Shown: piece after piece, positions 1-7,325 of the stretch
Numbering within the stretch: position 1 is the stretch's first letter
Layout: every line of letters starts with the position of its first letter
Assembly (NCBI GenBank): GCA_002841655.1
Contig: PHAH01000009.1
Coordinates: forward strand, 1 to 15,046
Origin: Candidatus Falkowbacteria bacterium HGW-Falkowbacteria-2
Lineage (GTDB): Bacteria; Patescibacteriota; Patescibacteriia; Patescibacteriales; UBA12465
Reading direction: 5' to 3'
DNA length: 15,046 bases
Notes under the pieces: model-generated
The model's database searches: none
Told to the model about the DNA's origin: nothing
The model's input: only the letters and a program-made list of their open reading frames with translations
Position numbers and translations under genes: made by a program

Positions 1-1
1 C

Positions 2-523
2 ATGTTTACGCGTGTGCCTGGTGACAGCAACACCGACAGAATAGTTGAGGGGGTTAAAGAAATTTCCTTTGTTGGCGCTGAACGGCAACAGCCTATCATT
101 TTACGTAATCCACGAAGACGTAGCGGAGCGATGAATTTTGTCTTTAATCTGATATATACGGCTACCTTCTTTGTCTCCGTCTATTTCATCATCTGGTTGT
201 TAACCCTAATTAATTTTAATTGGGTTAGCATTATCATCTTCCTGTTCTTCCTAGCTTTCGTAAGTTTCTTCAGCATCATCGTTACCAGGGGCGTGAAGGA
301 GTTGCTGGTTGTTGAAAAGAAAGAAAACTTACCGAGCTTTTTACTCGATTTGTTTTATATGCCGATTATTATGGCAGGCAAATGGTTGTCTCAAAATGCC
401 TCCAAGGTAAATGTCTTTATCTTTATTTTTGACTTTATTATTGAGGCTCCGTTTAAGATTATCGTTGATGTAGCCGAGGAATGGACGAAGTATATTAAAG
501 AAAGAAAAGATAACATGGTGTAA
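2..523 (+). CDS. Membrane protein of unknown function, possibly 5'-truncated
   Basis: I do not recognise a named family. The 173-residue reading frame has a polar, Arg-rich N-terminus (RNPRRR, residues 35-40). Two strongly hydrophobic segments follow at about residues 46-70 and 74-95, then a charged stretch (about 96-110). Two further aromatic, partly hydrophobic stretches lie at about 113-130 and 137-156, before a charged tail. This fits an integral membrane protein with at least two transmembrane helices and perhaps two re-entrant or amphipathic segments. The ATG is only one base from the window edge, so the true start may lie upstream. The phrases IMAGKWLS and FIIEAPFK resemble a small membrane protein I associate with Patescibacteria genomes, but I cannot give it a function. 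It ends 3 nt before rsmI, so the two are probably cotranscribed. Confidence 0.75.
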   Translation: MFTRVPGDSNTDRIVEGVKEISFVGAERQQPIILRNPRRRSGAMNFVFNLIYTATFFVSVYFIIWLLTLINFNWVSIIIFLFFLAFVSFFSIIVTRGVKELLVVEKKENLPSFLLDLFYMPIIMAGKWLSQNASKVNVFIFIFDFIIEAPFKIIVDVAEEWTKYIKERKDNMV

Positions 524-526
524 TTT

Positions 527-1228
527 ATGTCCCTAGGCAAGCTCTACGTGGCGGCAACGCCAATTGGCAATCTCGAAGATATAAGTCTAAGGGCCTTGCG
601 CATTATGCGCGAGGCCGATTATATTTTATGTGAGGACACGAGGTTGACGCGCGTCTTGTTACAGAAGCACGAAATCAGTACTCCAACTATTTCTTATCAC
701 CAGCATTCAGGTGGAGGCAAGGTCGGACAACTTCTGCGCTATCTGGGTGAAGGGAAGAACTTGGTGCTTGTGTCTGATGCAGGCACTCCAGGTATTTCTG
801 ACCCTGGTTCCATGTTAGTGGCCTCGGCTCGTGAAGAATTTCCTGATTTAGAAGTAGTTCCGTTACCGGGCGCCAGCGCGGTGATCGCCGCTCTGTCCGT
901 ATCTGGCTGGCCGGTTGATCGTTTTACTTTTTTTGGATTTCTACCGCATAAGAAGGGAAGACAGACGATGATTAAGGAGATAATCACCTCCTCATATCCA
1001 GCCGTTTTTTATGAATCAAAGCATCGCATCAGGAAGTGTATGGAAGAAATTACTACCTTGAGCGCTGAAGCTGAGATTAAAGTTGAGGTGATGCTCGCAA
1101 GAGAATTAACAAAAATGTTTGAAACTATCTATTTCGGTGATCCGTCGGAACTGGTAGAAAAGCTAGAAAATGATACCGATATGCAGAAAGGGGAATTTGT
1201 TGTCTTGTGTCGAAAAGTAAAAAAATAA
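527..1228 (+). CDS. rsmI: 16S rRNA (cytidine(1402)-2'-O)-methyltransferase RsmI
   Basis: RsmI uses S-adenosylmethionine to 2'-O-methylate C1402 in the decoding centre of 16S rRNA, acting on the 30S subunit in the cytoplasm. The tetrapyrrole-methylase fold is clear in motif order: ATPIGNLEDI (residues 10-19), EDTR (36-39), SDAGTPGISDPG (83-94), PGASA (114-118), FGFLP (136-140) and FYESKHRI (161-168, where the family usually has FYESPHR). At 233 residues it is about 50 shorter than the E. coli protein (286). It ends just after the catalytic domain at KGEFVVLC, so the C-terminal helical extension seen in many RsmI proteins is missing. The ATG lies 3 nt after the upstream stop and has no Shine-Dalgarno sequence. 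Family assignment is very secure. Confidence 0.97.
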   Translation: MSLGKLYVAATPIGNLEDISLRALRIMREADYILCEDTRLTRVLLQKHEISTPTISYHQHSGGGKVGQLLRYLGEGKNLVLVSDAGTPGISDPGSMLVASAREEFPDLEVVPLPGASAVIAALSVSGWPVDRFTFFGFLPHKKGRQTMIKEIITSSYPAVFYESKHRIRKCMEEITTLSAEAEIKVEVMLARELTKMFETIYFGDPSELVEKLENDTDMQKGEFVVLCRKVKK

Positions 1229-1232
1229 TCAT

Positions 1233-2687
1233 ATGTCAAAAGAAAATAATTTCTATATAACTACAACCCTGCCATATACAAATTCCGATCCGCATATCGG
1301 TTTTGCGGCGGAGCTAATAAAGGCTGACGTAATTGCTCGCTGGCAACGCTTACAAGGCAAGGAGGTCGTTTTTAATACGGGCACGGACGAACATGGTTTA
1401 AAAATATATCAGCAAGCAGAGGCTGCTGGTCTAAATTCTCGTGATTATTGCACTCCCTACGCCGAGCGGTTTGCTTCTTTAAAAGAAGTTTTAAACTTGA
1501 GTTTTACTAATTTTATCCGCACCACTGATGAAAACCATGAGAAGGCGGCTCAAGAGTTTTGGAAGCTTTGCAACGCCAGTGGTGATATCTATAAAAAAAG
1601 TTATCAAGTAAAATATTGTGTTGGTTGTGAGCTTGAAAAAACTGAATCAGAATTAGTTGATGGTAAATGTCCTCTTCATGCAACGAGAGAAATAGAAATT
1701 ATTGATGAAGAAAATTATTTTTTCCGATTTTCAAAGTATCAACAACCGTTGCTTGATTTTTATGAGGCTCATCCAGAATTTGTTGTGCCTTCCCACCGCT
1801 TTAATGAGATCAAGAAATTTGTCGAAGGGGGTTTGCAGGATTTTAGCATTTCACGCTTAAAGGCCAAGATGCCCAATGGTGTGGCTGTGCCCGGAGACGA
1901 TACTCAGGTGATGTATGTCTGGTTTGATGCGCTTGTTAATTATATTTCGACCTTAGGTTGGCCTGATAATAAAAAGAATTTTGAAGACTTTTGGCCCGCT
2001 GTGCAAGTTTGTGGCAAGGATAACCTCCGTCAGCAAACAGCGATGTGGCAGGCCATGCTTTTATCCGCTGGCCTACCTTTGTCAAAGCAGGTTTTAATCT
2101 TTGGATTCTTGACTGCAAATGGACAGAAGATTAGTAAAAGCAGTGGTGTGACCATTGATCCTTTTGCCTATTCGGATAAATACGGCGCCGAAGCATTGCG
2201 ATATTATTTGCTAACGGAAATTCAACCTTTTGAAGATAGCGATTTCTCCGAAGAGCATTTGCGACAAAAATTTAATGCCGATCTTGCAAACGGGCTTGGC
2301 AATCTAGTCGCCCGTGTAAGTAATTTACTCGAGAAAAATAATATTAGAACCGAATTAAAGCCAGATACAAGCGCCGCAATAAAGCGCTTGGAAAACGAGA
2401 GTGGCTTAAATGAGTATCAATTTAATCGCGCCTTGCAGTTCATTTGGCAAGAAGTTGGTGTTTGTAATGAAGAACTTACTGCCAAAGCCCCTTGGAAAAT
2501 GACAGAAATTGCTGACATTGAGGCTGTATTACGACCGCTCGCTGCTCGCATTCTAGAGATAGCGTTGATGTTGCAGCCTTTCTTACCACTCACTGCGGAG
2601 CGCATTATTTCTCAATTTACAACTCCACAAATACTAAAAGGAGAACCGCTATTTCCACGCCTAGTCGCGGAAACAGAGGTTAAATAA
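1233..2687 (+). CDS. metG: Methionine-tRNA ligase (MetRS)
   Basis: This class I aminoacyl-tRNA synthetase charges tRNA-Met with methionine in the cytoplasm. The HIGH signature appears as HIGF (residues 21-24), followed by TGTDEHG (49-55), and the KMSKS loop is KISKS (299-303). The connective-peptide domain holds one zinc knuckle, C129-X2-C132 and C146-X2-H149, with histidine as the fourth ligand. The segment GKDNLRQQ (261-268) replaces the more common GKDxxRFH; I have seen this variant in Patescibacteria-type MetRS. The 484-residue length covers the catalytic and anticodon-binding helical domains (about 335-480) but leaves no room for the C-terminal Trbp111/EMAPII-like tRNA-binding domain found in many bacterial enzymes. 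It starts 4 nt after rsmI, preceded by an A/T-rich stretch rather than a ribosome binding site. Confidence 0.97.
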   Translation: MSKENNFYITTTLPYTNSDPHIGFAAELIKADVIARWQRLQGKEVVFNTGTDEHGLKIYQQAEAAGLNSRDYCTPYAERFASLKEVLNLSFTNFIRTTDENHEKAAQEFWKLCNASGDIYKKSYQVKYCVGCELEKTESELVDGKCPLHATREIEIIDEENYFFRFSKYQQPLLDFYEAHPEFVVPSHRFNEIKKFVEGGLQDFSISRLKAKMPNGVAVPGDDTQVMYVWFDALVNYISTLGWPDNKKNFEDFWPAVQVCGKDNLRQQTAMWQAMLLSAGLPLSKQVLIFGFLTANGQKISKSSGVTIDPFAYSDKYGAEALRYYLLTEIQPFEDSDFSEEHLRQKFNADLANGLGNLVARVSNLLEKNNIRTELKPDTSAAIKRLENESGLNEYQFNRALQFIWQEVGVCNEELTAKAPWKMTEIADIEAVLRPLAARILEIALMLQPFLPLTAERIISQFTTPQILKGEPLFPRLVAETEVK

Positions 2688-2692
2688 TATAT

Positions 2693-3208
2693 ATGTCCTA
2701 TTTCGACATCGCTTTGCTAGTGATACTCGCTGGCTTCGTTTTCAATGGATTTGCTAAAGGCCTTATCCGTTTACTCGGCAACATCGTTGGCTTAATCGCT
2801 GGCGCTTTTATCGCTAGTCGTTTTTATCTCCAATTCTATGAGTGGAGTCAAAGTATATTTGGAGCGAGGGAAAATTTAGGAAAGGTGATTTCATTCATTG
2901 TCGTATTCGTTTTAGTCACATTGGTTATAGATTGGATTTTTATCATTATTGAAAAGATTTTTAATTTAATCTCTATCATCCCTTTCACTAAGATGATTAA
3001 TAATCTCTTTGGTGGCGCCCTGGGTTTTCTTGAGGGTTCATTGGCTATTGGTCTAATCTTATTCGTGGCTGTTCGTTATGCCTGGATTGGTAGTTTGTTT
3101 GGTGATCATTTGGTAAATTCACAGCTGGCCCCTTTCTTTCTTAAGATAGTTAATCTAATCATGCCGGTTTTGCCAGCCGCTCTGAAAGCGTTGCAGTCAA
3201 TAATTTAA
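2693..3208 (+). CDS. CvpA-family integral membrane protein
   Basis: The 171-residue protein is hydrophobic throughout, with four predicted transmembrane helices at about residues 5-22, 28-45, 62-88 and 108-128. A final hydrophobic C-terminal stretch may lie along the membrane. The start (MSYFDIALLVILAGFVFNG) and the Gly-rich second helix (LLGNIVGLIAGAF) match the CvpA family, named after an E. coli protein needed for colicin V production. Its molecular role is still unclear, with links to envelope stress resistance in enterobacteria. No signal peptide is seen beyond the first helix. It lies 5 nt after metG and 1 nt before the TsaC gene, within the same presumed transcript. Family membership rests on overall pattern rather than on catalytic residues, so the functional meaning is limited. 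Confidence 0.82.
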   Translation: MSYFDIALLVILAGFVFNGFAKGLIRLLGNIVGLIAGAFIASRFYLQFYEWSQSIFGARENLGKVISFIVVFVLVTLVIDWIFIIIEKIFNLISIIPFTKMINNLFGGALGFLEGSLAIGLILFVAVRYAWIGSLFGDHLVNSQLAPFFLKIVNLIMPVLPAALKALQSII

Positions 3209-3209
3209 T

Positions 3210-3800
3210 ATGGAAAGTGCACGCTTCGAGATTGATAATATAGAGTTTAAAAAAAATATTCTTGCACGCTTACGAGCAGAACAGGTGGTAATGTTGCCAA
3301 CCGATACGATTTACGGACTTTCAGCTCGGGCTGATTCGAAGTCAGCGATTAAGCGAATTTATGCAATAAAGAAAAGAGATAAATCTCACCCCTTGCTCGT
3401 GCTCGTTTCTAGTCTAAACATGGCTAAGCGCTATTGTGAGATTAACAGTAAGCAGCAGGAAAAATTAATTGAATTGTGGTCAGCAACTCGACCCACTACG
3501 GTCATTTTAAAACATCGACGCCTCTTACCAGCAGCTCTCACTGCTGACAAAGAAGGCTTGGCTGTGCGGTTGCCGAAAAGTGAATTTTTGCGTAAAATGA
3601 TAAGGTCACTAGGCGTTCCTTTGATATCGACTAGCGCAAATTTCAGCGGAGAACCTGTTTTGGATGGCCAATCCGCCTTGAAAGCATTTAGTAAGCGACC
3701 TTGTCCCGATTTTATCGTAATTGGAGGGAAAAACCGACAGGCTGCCTCCCGTTTAGTTAGTCTTCATAGTCAGGGAAAAGTGACGATTTTAAGAAAATAA
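3210..3800 (+). CDS. tsaC: L-threonylcarbamoyladenylate synthase (TsaC/YrdC/Sua5 family)
   Basis: This enzyme makes threonylcarbamoyl-AMP from threonine, bicarbonate and ATP. TC-AMP is then used by the TsaD complex to form t6A37 in tRNAs that read ANN codons. The YrdC fold motifs are all visible: PTDTIYGL (residues 30-37), the basic KKRDKSHPL element (54-62), PTT (95-97), RLP (120-122) and STSAN (140-144). The length of 196 residues means it is the short TsaC/YrdC form, without the C-terminal Sua5 domain. It starts 1 nt after the CvpA-family gene, so translational coupling is likely. Neighbouring metG and rsmI make this a group with a translation theme. The other t6A genes (tsaB, tsaD, tsaE) are not in the window. 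Confidence 0.95.
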   Translation: MESARFEIDNIEFKKNILARLRAEQVVMLPTDTIYGLSARADSKSAIKRIYAIKKRDKSHPLLVLVSSLNMAKRYCEINSKQQEKLIELWSATRPTTVILKHRRLLPAALTADKEGLAVRLPKSEFLRKMIRSLGVPLISTSANFSGEPVLDGQSALKAFSKRPCPDFIVIGGKNRQAASRLVSLHSQGKVTILRK

Positions 3801-3811
3801 CGACAAAATAT

Positions 3812-5044
3812 ATGGAAAATAACTTTAAGATATCTCCTAACGCTAGGCGTATTGGCATTATTCTGTTAATGGTTGCATCATTTGCGGCAGGTCTTTCTTG
3901 GTCTGGTCGCAGGGAAGAGGCAAATAAGCAGTTAGCGTATTCACCTGAGGCCCTAAAAACAGCCGAGTTAAATAGCTTTAATTTTAACCTATATTTTGAG
4001 GTTTGGGACAAGCTTAAGAGTGATTACGTTGATAAAAATACGGTTAAGGATGAAGAAATGTTTTATGGTTCCTTGCGTGGATTAGCGGCATCAGTTAATG
4101 ACCCATACACTGTTTTCATGGACCCTTCAGAGACAAAGGAGTTTAATGATGATCTCTCGGGCACCTTTGAAGGTATTGGTGCTGAGGTAGGTTTACGTAA
4201 TGACTTAATAACCATAATCGCACCGCTTGCCGGGATGCCAGCTGAAAAGGCTGGAGTTAGGGCAGGTGATAAGATTTACGCCATTGATGGCGCTACCACC
4301 ATTGGCCTAGGTGTTGATGAGGCGGTAAAAAAGATTCGTGGACCAAAAGATACCGAGGTCACGCTGACGATTATCCGTGACGGTGCTGAGGGGCCGATTG
4401 AAATAAAAATCACTCGCGGGTTGATTGTCGTTAAAAGCGTTAAATCAGAATTGCGCAATGATGGTGTAATGGTTATTACCGTTAGTAATTTCAATGATGA
4501 CACACTTGATCTCTTCAACGCCGCCATTAAAACGGCGCTGACTAAGAATCCTAAAGGCATTGTTCTTGATTTGCGCAATAACCCTGGCGGCTATCTGGAT
4601 ACGGCAATTGCTATGGCTAGCGCCTGGGTCAAGGAAGGCCCGGTGGTAGTTGAACAGTTTGGTGAGGGCAGACGACAGGAATATTTTGCCGATGGTAACA
4701 ATAGTCTTGGTGGCTTTAAAACCATTATCCTCATTAACGGTGGTAGCGCCTCGGCTTCAGAGATTGTTGCGGGCGCCTTACGTGATTATAAGAAGGCAAC
4801 ACTTGTGGGTGAGCAAACATATGGTAAGGGCTCGGTGCAGGGATTACGCGATTTGAGTGATGGTTCTGCTTTGAAGGTGACAGTAGCGAAATGGTTAACT
4901 CCAAGTGGTGATTATATTGATGAGAAGGGCATTGCGCCTGATATTGAAGTTGAGTTAACGTCAGAAGATATCGATAATAATCGTGACCCACAAATGGCTA
5001 AGGCAATTGAATTAATTCTTAAGCCGCAGGCGGCTGTTAAATAA
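3812..5044 (+). CDS. S41 family C-terminal processing peptidase (CtpA/CtpB-like)
   Basis: This is a membrane-anchored serine protease of the Prc/CtpA/CtpB family, which cleaves protein C-termini outside the cytoplasm. A single hydrophobic segment at about residues 12-28 acts as signal anchor. It is followed by an N-terminal helical region (about 50-110), a PDZ domain (about 116-190, containing FEGIGAEVG and AGVRAGDKI) and the S41 catalytic core. The catalytic Ser-Lys-Gln triad can be placed by spacing: S314 in GGSASASEI, K339 in YGKGSVQ, and Q343 four residues later, matching the 25 and 4 residue spacing known in CtpB. The substrate strand LDLRNNPGG (252-260) is also present. Total length is 410, usual for the family. 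No dedicated partner gene is adjacent, so its substrate is unknown. Confidence 0.95.
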   Translation: MENNFKISPNARRIGIILLMVASFAAGLSWSGRREEANKQLAYSPEALKTAELNSFNFNLYFEVWDKLKSDYVDKNTVKDEEMFYGSLRGLAASVNDPYTVFMDPSETKEFNDDLSGTFEGIGAEVGLRNDLITIIAPLAGMPAEKAGVRAGDKIYAIDGATTIGLGVDEAVKKIRGPKDTEVTLTIIRDGAEGPIEIKITRGLIVVKSVKSELRNDGVMVITVSNFNDDTLDLFNAAIKTALTKNPKGIVLDLRNNPGGYLDTAIAMASAWVKEGPVVVEQFGEGRRQEYFADGNNSLGGFKTIILINGGSASASEIVAGALRDYKKATLVGEQTYGKGSVQGLRDLSDGSALKVTVAKWLTPSGDYIDEKGIAPDIEVELTSEDIDNNRDPQMAKAIELILKPQAAVK

Positions 5045-5081
5045 TCATCTACCGCCCTGGTGGCGCTAGTCTTTTTCACTT

Positions 5082-6821
5082 ATGCAAACCAAGAAAAAAA
5101 AGCTCAAAGCGAACAAGGTTAAAAAGGCAAATCCCAAATTCATCTTTGTCGTTGGCGGTGTGATGTCGGGTGTTGGCAAGGGCGTTAGTACTGCCTCGAT
5201 CGGACAGATTCTACAAGCTCGCGGATATAACGTTACGGCTATTAAGATGGATCCATACATCAATGTTGACGCTGGCACGATGAATCCGATTGAACACGGA
5301 GAAGTGTTCGTTACCGAAGATGGCGATGAAACTGATCAGGACTTAGGTAATTATGAGCGTTTTCTTGGCAAGAATATATATAAAGAGAATTACATGACGA
5401 CGGGGCGAATTTATCAGACCGTCATTAATCGTGAAAGAAATCTTGAATATAAAGGGAAGTGTGTGCAGGTTGTGCCACATATTCCAATGGAAATACGTGA
5501 TCGTATTGATAAAGCCGTATCAAAAAGTAACGCCGAAATCGTGACCATTGAAATTGGTGGTACAGTCGGTGAGTATGAAAACCTTTTGTTCTTGGAAGCT
5601 GCCCGTGTAATGAAGCTGTATAACCCAAAAGATGTTCTATTCGTAATGGTTTCATATCTACCAGTCCCAAGCAAAATCGGTGAGATGAAAACGAAGCCAA
5701 CGCAACATGCGGTGCGTAATTTAAATAGTGCTGGTATTCAGCCAGACTTCTTGATTGCCCGCAGTGAAATGCCGATCGATCACTCCCGCAAAGAAAAACT
5801 AGCGATTCATTGTAATGTCGCAATTGAAGATGTAATTGCCGCTCCGGACGCAGACTCTATTTATGATATACCGTTAAATTTTGAAAAAGAAAAAATGAGT
5901 GAGCGCATTCTCACTAAACTCGACCTGCCGTTACGTCGTCGGCAAATAGATAATGCTGACTGGAAGAAATTTGTTTTTGCAACCAAAAATCCACTAAAAA
6001 GTGTGAACATCGGCATTGTCGGCAAATATTTTACCACGGGTGATTTTTCGTTGACCGACTCCTATATTTCCGTCATTGAAGCGGTGAAGCACGCTGGGGC
6101 TGCTAATCGTTGCAAGGTTCATCTTCACTGGTTAAATGCTGAAGATGTTGAACGTGATGGTGTAAAAGTCCTAAAAGGTCTCGATGGAATAATCATTCCT
6201 CAGGGATGGGGTGGACGCGGGTCAGAAGGGAAGATCGCAGCTATCCGTTATTGTCGCGAAAATGATGTCCCCTATTTTGGTTTATGCTATGGCATGCAAA
6301 TGGCGGTTATTGAGTTTGCTCGCAATGTTGCGGGTCTCAAGGGTGCTAATTCGGCAGAAGTTGATTCAAAAACACTACATCCGGTAATTCACATTATGCC
6401 CGGACAGGAAAAATTGATTGCCGAAAAAGGATATGGCGGCACGATTCGTTTAGGTGGCTGGCCTTGTTTACTGAAAACTGGCACTCGCTTAGGCGATGCT
6501 TATGCGAAATATACAAAGGATAAGGTTGTTTCTGAGCGTCATCGCCATCGCTATGAGTTCAATAATGATTATCGTGAGCATTTTGAGAATCTCGGGCTAA
6601 CGATTGCTGGAACTTCGCCTGACAACAAGATTGTTGAAGCAATTGAACTTACCAATCATCGTTTCTTTGTGGGTGTCCAGTTCCATCCTGAATACATCTC
6701 CCGCCCCTTAACTCCTCATCCTTTGTTTGCCGCTTTCGTAAAGGCTTGTACTGAAAAGCCAGATAAAAAGAGCAAGGTAAAGACTAAATCAACAAGAAAA
6801 CCTGTTTTAGTTAGAGTATAA
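5082..6821 (+). CDS. pyrG: CTP synthase
   Basis: CTP synthase aminates UTP to CTP using ATP and glutamine, the last step of pyrimidine nucleotide synthesis. The synthetase domain (residues 20-285) begins with the P-loop region GGVMSGVGKG (25-34) and includes KMDPYINVDAGTMNP (55-69) and EHGEVFVTEDGDETD (71-85). The glutaminase domain (about 305-555) has nucleophile C402 in GLCYGMQ and the H535/E537 pair in FHPEY. The usual PGGFG oxyanion-strand motif is PQGWG here (373-377), keeping the second glycine. The protein is longer than E. coli PyrG (545) because both ends carry Lys-rich tails (about 1-18 and 559-579). An in-frame TAG at 5067 and the absence of other upstream ATGs fix this start. The 37-nt gap before it is the longest in the upstream gene run. 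Confidence 0.97.
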   Translation: MQTKKKKLKANKVKKANPKFIFVVGGVMSGVGKGVSTASIGQILQARGYNVTAIKMDPYINVDAGTMNPIEHGEVFVTEDGDETDQDLGNYERFLGKNIYKENYMTTGRIYQTVINRERNLEYKGKCVQVVPHIPMEIRDRIDKAVSKSNAEIVTIEIGGTVGEYENLLFLEAARVMKLYNPKDVLFVMVSYLPVPSKIGEMKTKPTQHAVRNLNSAGIQPDFLIARSEMPIDHSRKEKLAIHCNVAIEDVIAAPDADSIYDIPLNFEKEKMSERILTKLDLPLRRRQIDNADWKKFVFATKNPLKSVNIGIVGKYFTTGDFSLTDSYISVIEAVKHAGAANRCKVHLHWLNAEDVERDGVKVLKGLDGIIIPQGWGGRGSEGKIAAIRYCRENDVPYFGLCYGMQMAVIEFARNVAGLKGANSAEVDSKTLHPVIHIMPGQEKLIAEKGYGGTIRLGGWPCLLKTGTRLGDAYAKYTKDKVVSERHRHRYEFNNDYREHFENLGLTIAGTSPDNKIVEAIELTNHRFFVGVQFHPEYISRPLTPHPLFAAFVKACTEKPDKKSKVKTKSTRKPVLVRV

Positions 6822-6842
6822 TTCGAAAGAGTTTAATATAAA

Positions 6843-6870
6843 AAAATAACGCCCCTGAGGGCGTTATTTT
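6843..6870. terminator. Bidirectional rho-independent terminator between pyrG and rpmA
   Basis: A perfect 12-bp inverted repeat (6843-6854 with 6859-6870) encloses a CTGA tetraloop. Its core is AACGCCC/GGGCGTT, flanked by A-runs on the left and T-runs on the right, so each strand produces a GC-rich stem followed by U residues. It lies 21 nt after the pyrG stop and 18 nt beyond the rpmA stop on the other strand. This is where two convergent transcripts would both need to end. It is seen directly in the sequence; activity is inferred. Confidence 0.93.
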
Positions 6871-6888
6871 ATTTGAGTGAAATATTGT

Positions 6889-7164
6889 TTATTGGATGAC
6901 GCTAACTATTTTTGTTGATTTGAGAGTGCCATCAAATTTCATCAGTTTCTTGGTTGTAAATTTAACTTTCCCATTAGCCACTGCAAAGAGTGTGTCGTCG
7001 TTACCGCGACTCACATTCTTACCAGGATGGTACTTAGTTCCGCGTTGGCGGATGATGATGTTGCCGGCTTTTGCGTCTTGACCGTCCGAGAGCTTAACGC
7101 CTAAGCGCTTACTTTCTGAATCGCGTCCTAACGAGGTTGAACCGGCGGCCTTCTTATGTGCCAT
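6889..7164 (-). CDS. rpmA: 50S ribosomal protein bL27
   Basis: bL27 sits at the peptidyl-transferase centre of the 50S subunit, with its flexible N-terminus reaching towards the tRNA acceptor ends. The 91-residue sequence begins MAHKKAAGST and contains GRDSESKRLGVK (13-24), AGNIIIRQRGTKYHPG (33-48) and DDTLFAVANGKV (56-67), the standard bL27 signature. The mature-type AHKK start shows there is no Firmicutes-style cleavable N-terminal extension. It is the only minus-strand gene in the window. Unlike in most bacteria, rplU (bL21) is not adjacent: the 266 bases upstream hold only regulatory sequence, so rpmA appears to be transcribed alone from its own promoter (7250-7278) to the shared terminator. 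The ATG is preceded by TGT with no nearby Shine-Dalgarno sequence. Confidence 0.97.
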   Translation of the reverse strand: MAHKKAAGSTSLGRDSESKRLGVKLSDGQDAKAGNIIIRQRGTKYHPGKNVSRGNDDTLFAVANGKVKFTTKKLMKFDGTLKSTKIVSVIQ

Positions 7165-7202
7165 ACAGATCGGAGAGGCAGCTGTCTTCCTTTAATAAAA
7201 AG

Positions 7203-7220
7203 AAAACGGCCAGCCGCTTT
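7203..7220 (-). promoter_or_regulatory. Terminator-like hairpin in the rpmA leader (candidate attenuator)
   Basis: Read on the minus strand, AAAGCGG and CCGTTTT form a 7-bp stem (7214-7220 with 7203-7209, one G-U pair) around the loop CTGG. A U-rich tract CTTTTTATT (7194-7202) follows. On the plus strand the same site carries an A-C mismatch, so the fold favours rpmA transcripts. It lies about 23 nt after the predicted start point and 38 nt before the rpmA ATG. The stem is short and rich in A-T, so a premature-termination role is only a possibility. Confidence 0.4.
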
Positions 7221-7249
7221 TTCGTTAATGATTATTAATCAGTATAGCT

Positions 7250-7278
7250 AATATAACAAAATAATATTACCTTGTCAA
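7250..7278 (-). promoter_or_regulatory. sigma70-type promoter for rpmA
   Basis: On the minus strand a perfect -35 box TTGACA (7273-7278) is followed after exactly 17 bp by the -10 box TATATT (7250-7255), five of six matches to consensus. This predicts a start point near 7243 and a leader of about 79 nt. An A/T-only dyad, TTAAT-N4-ATTAA (7225-7238), lies just inside the transcript. It is the best-matched promoter in the window, in keeping with a highly expressed ribosomal protein gene. Confidence 0.8.
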
Positions 7279-7298
7279 CCCAGTTTAAAGGCCATTAT

Positions 7299-7313
7299 TT
7301 GTGCTAATCACAA
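7299..7313. promoter_or_regulatory. Inverted repeat TTGTG-N5-CACAA, candidate operator
   Basis: The perfect 5-bp arms TTGTG (7299-7303) and CACAA (7309-7313) are separated by CTAAT. The centre is about 55 bases upstream of the predicted ferredoxin transcription start, a usual place for an activator. The arms recall CRP/FNR-type half sites, but the spacing differs from the E. coli CRP site and no regulator gene is present in the window. A short repeat like this could occur by chance. Confidence 0.35.
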
Positions 7314-7325
7314 GACCAAAAACAG

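Noticed and set aside
4650..4856. Plus-strand open frame of 68 codons inside the S41 peptidase gene
   Set aside because: The other frame here encodes the catalytic serine and lysine of the peptidase; this is an alternate-frame shadow.
5053..5075. Hairpin CGCC-N5-GGCG followed by a T-run before pyrG
   Set aside because: The stem is only 4 bp and a 5-nt stretch separates it from the T-run. It is too weak to call a terminator, although it may slightly reduce read-through into pyrG.
5425..5823. Minus-strand open frame of 132 codons inside pyrG
   Set aside because: It lies wholly within the well-conserved pyrG gene, its translation shows no recognisable motif, and it looks like a shadow frame.
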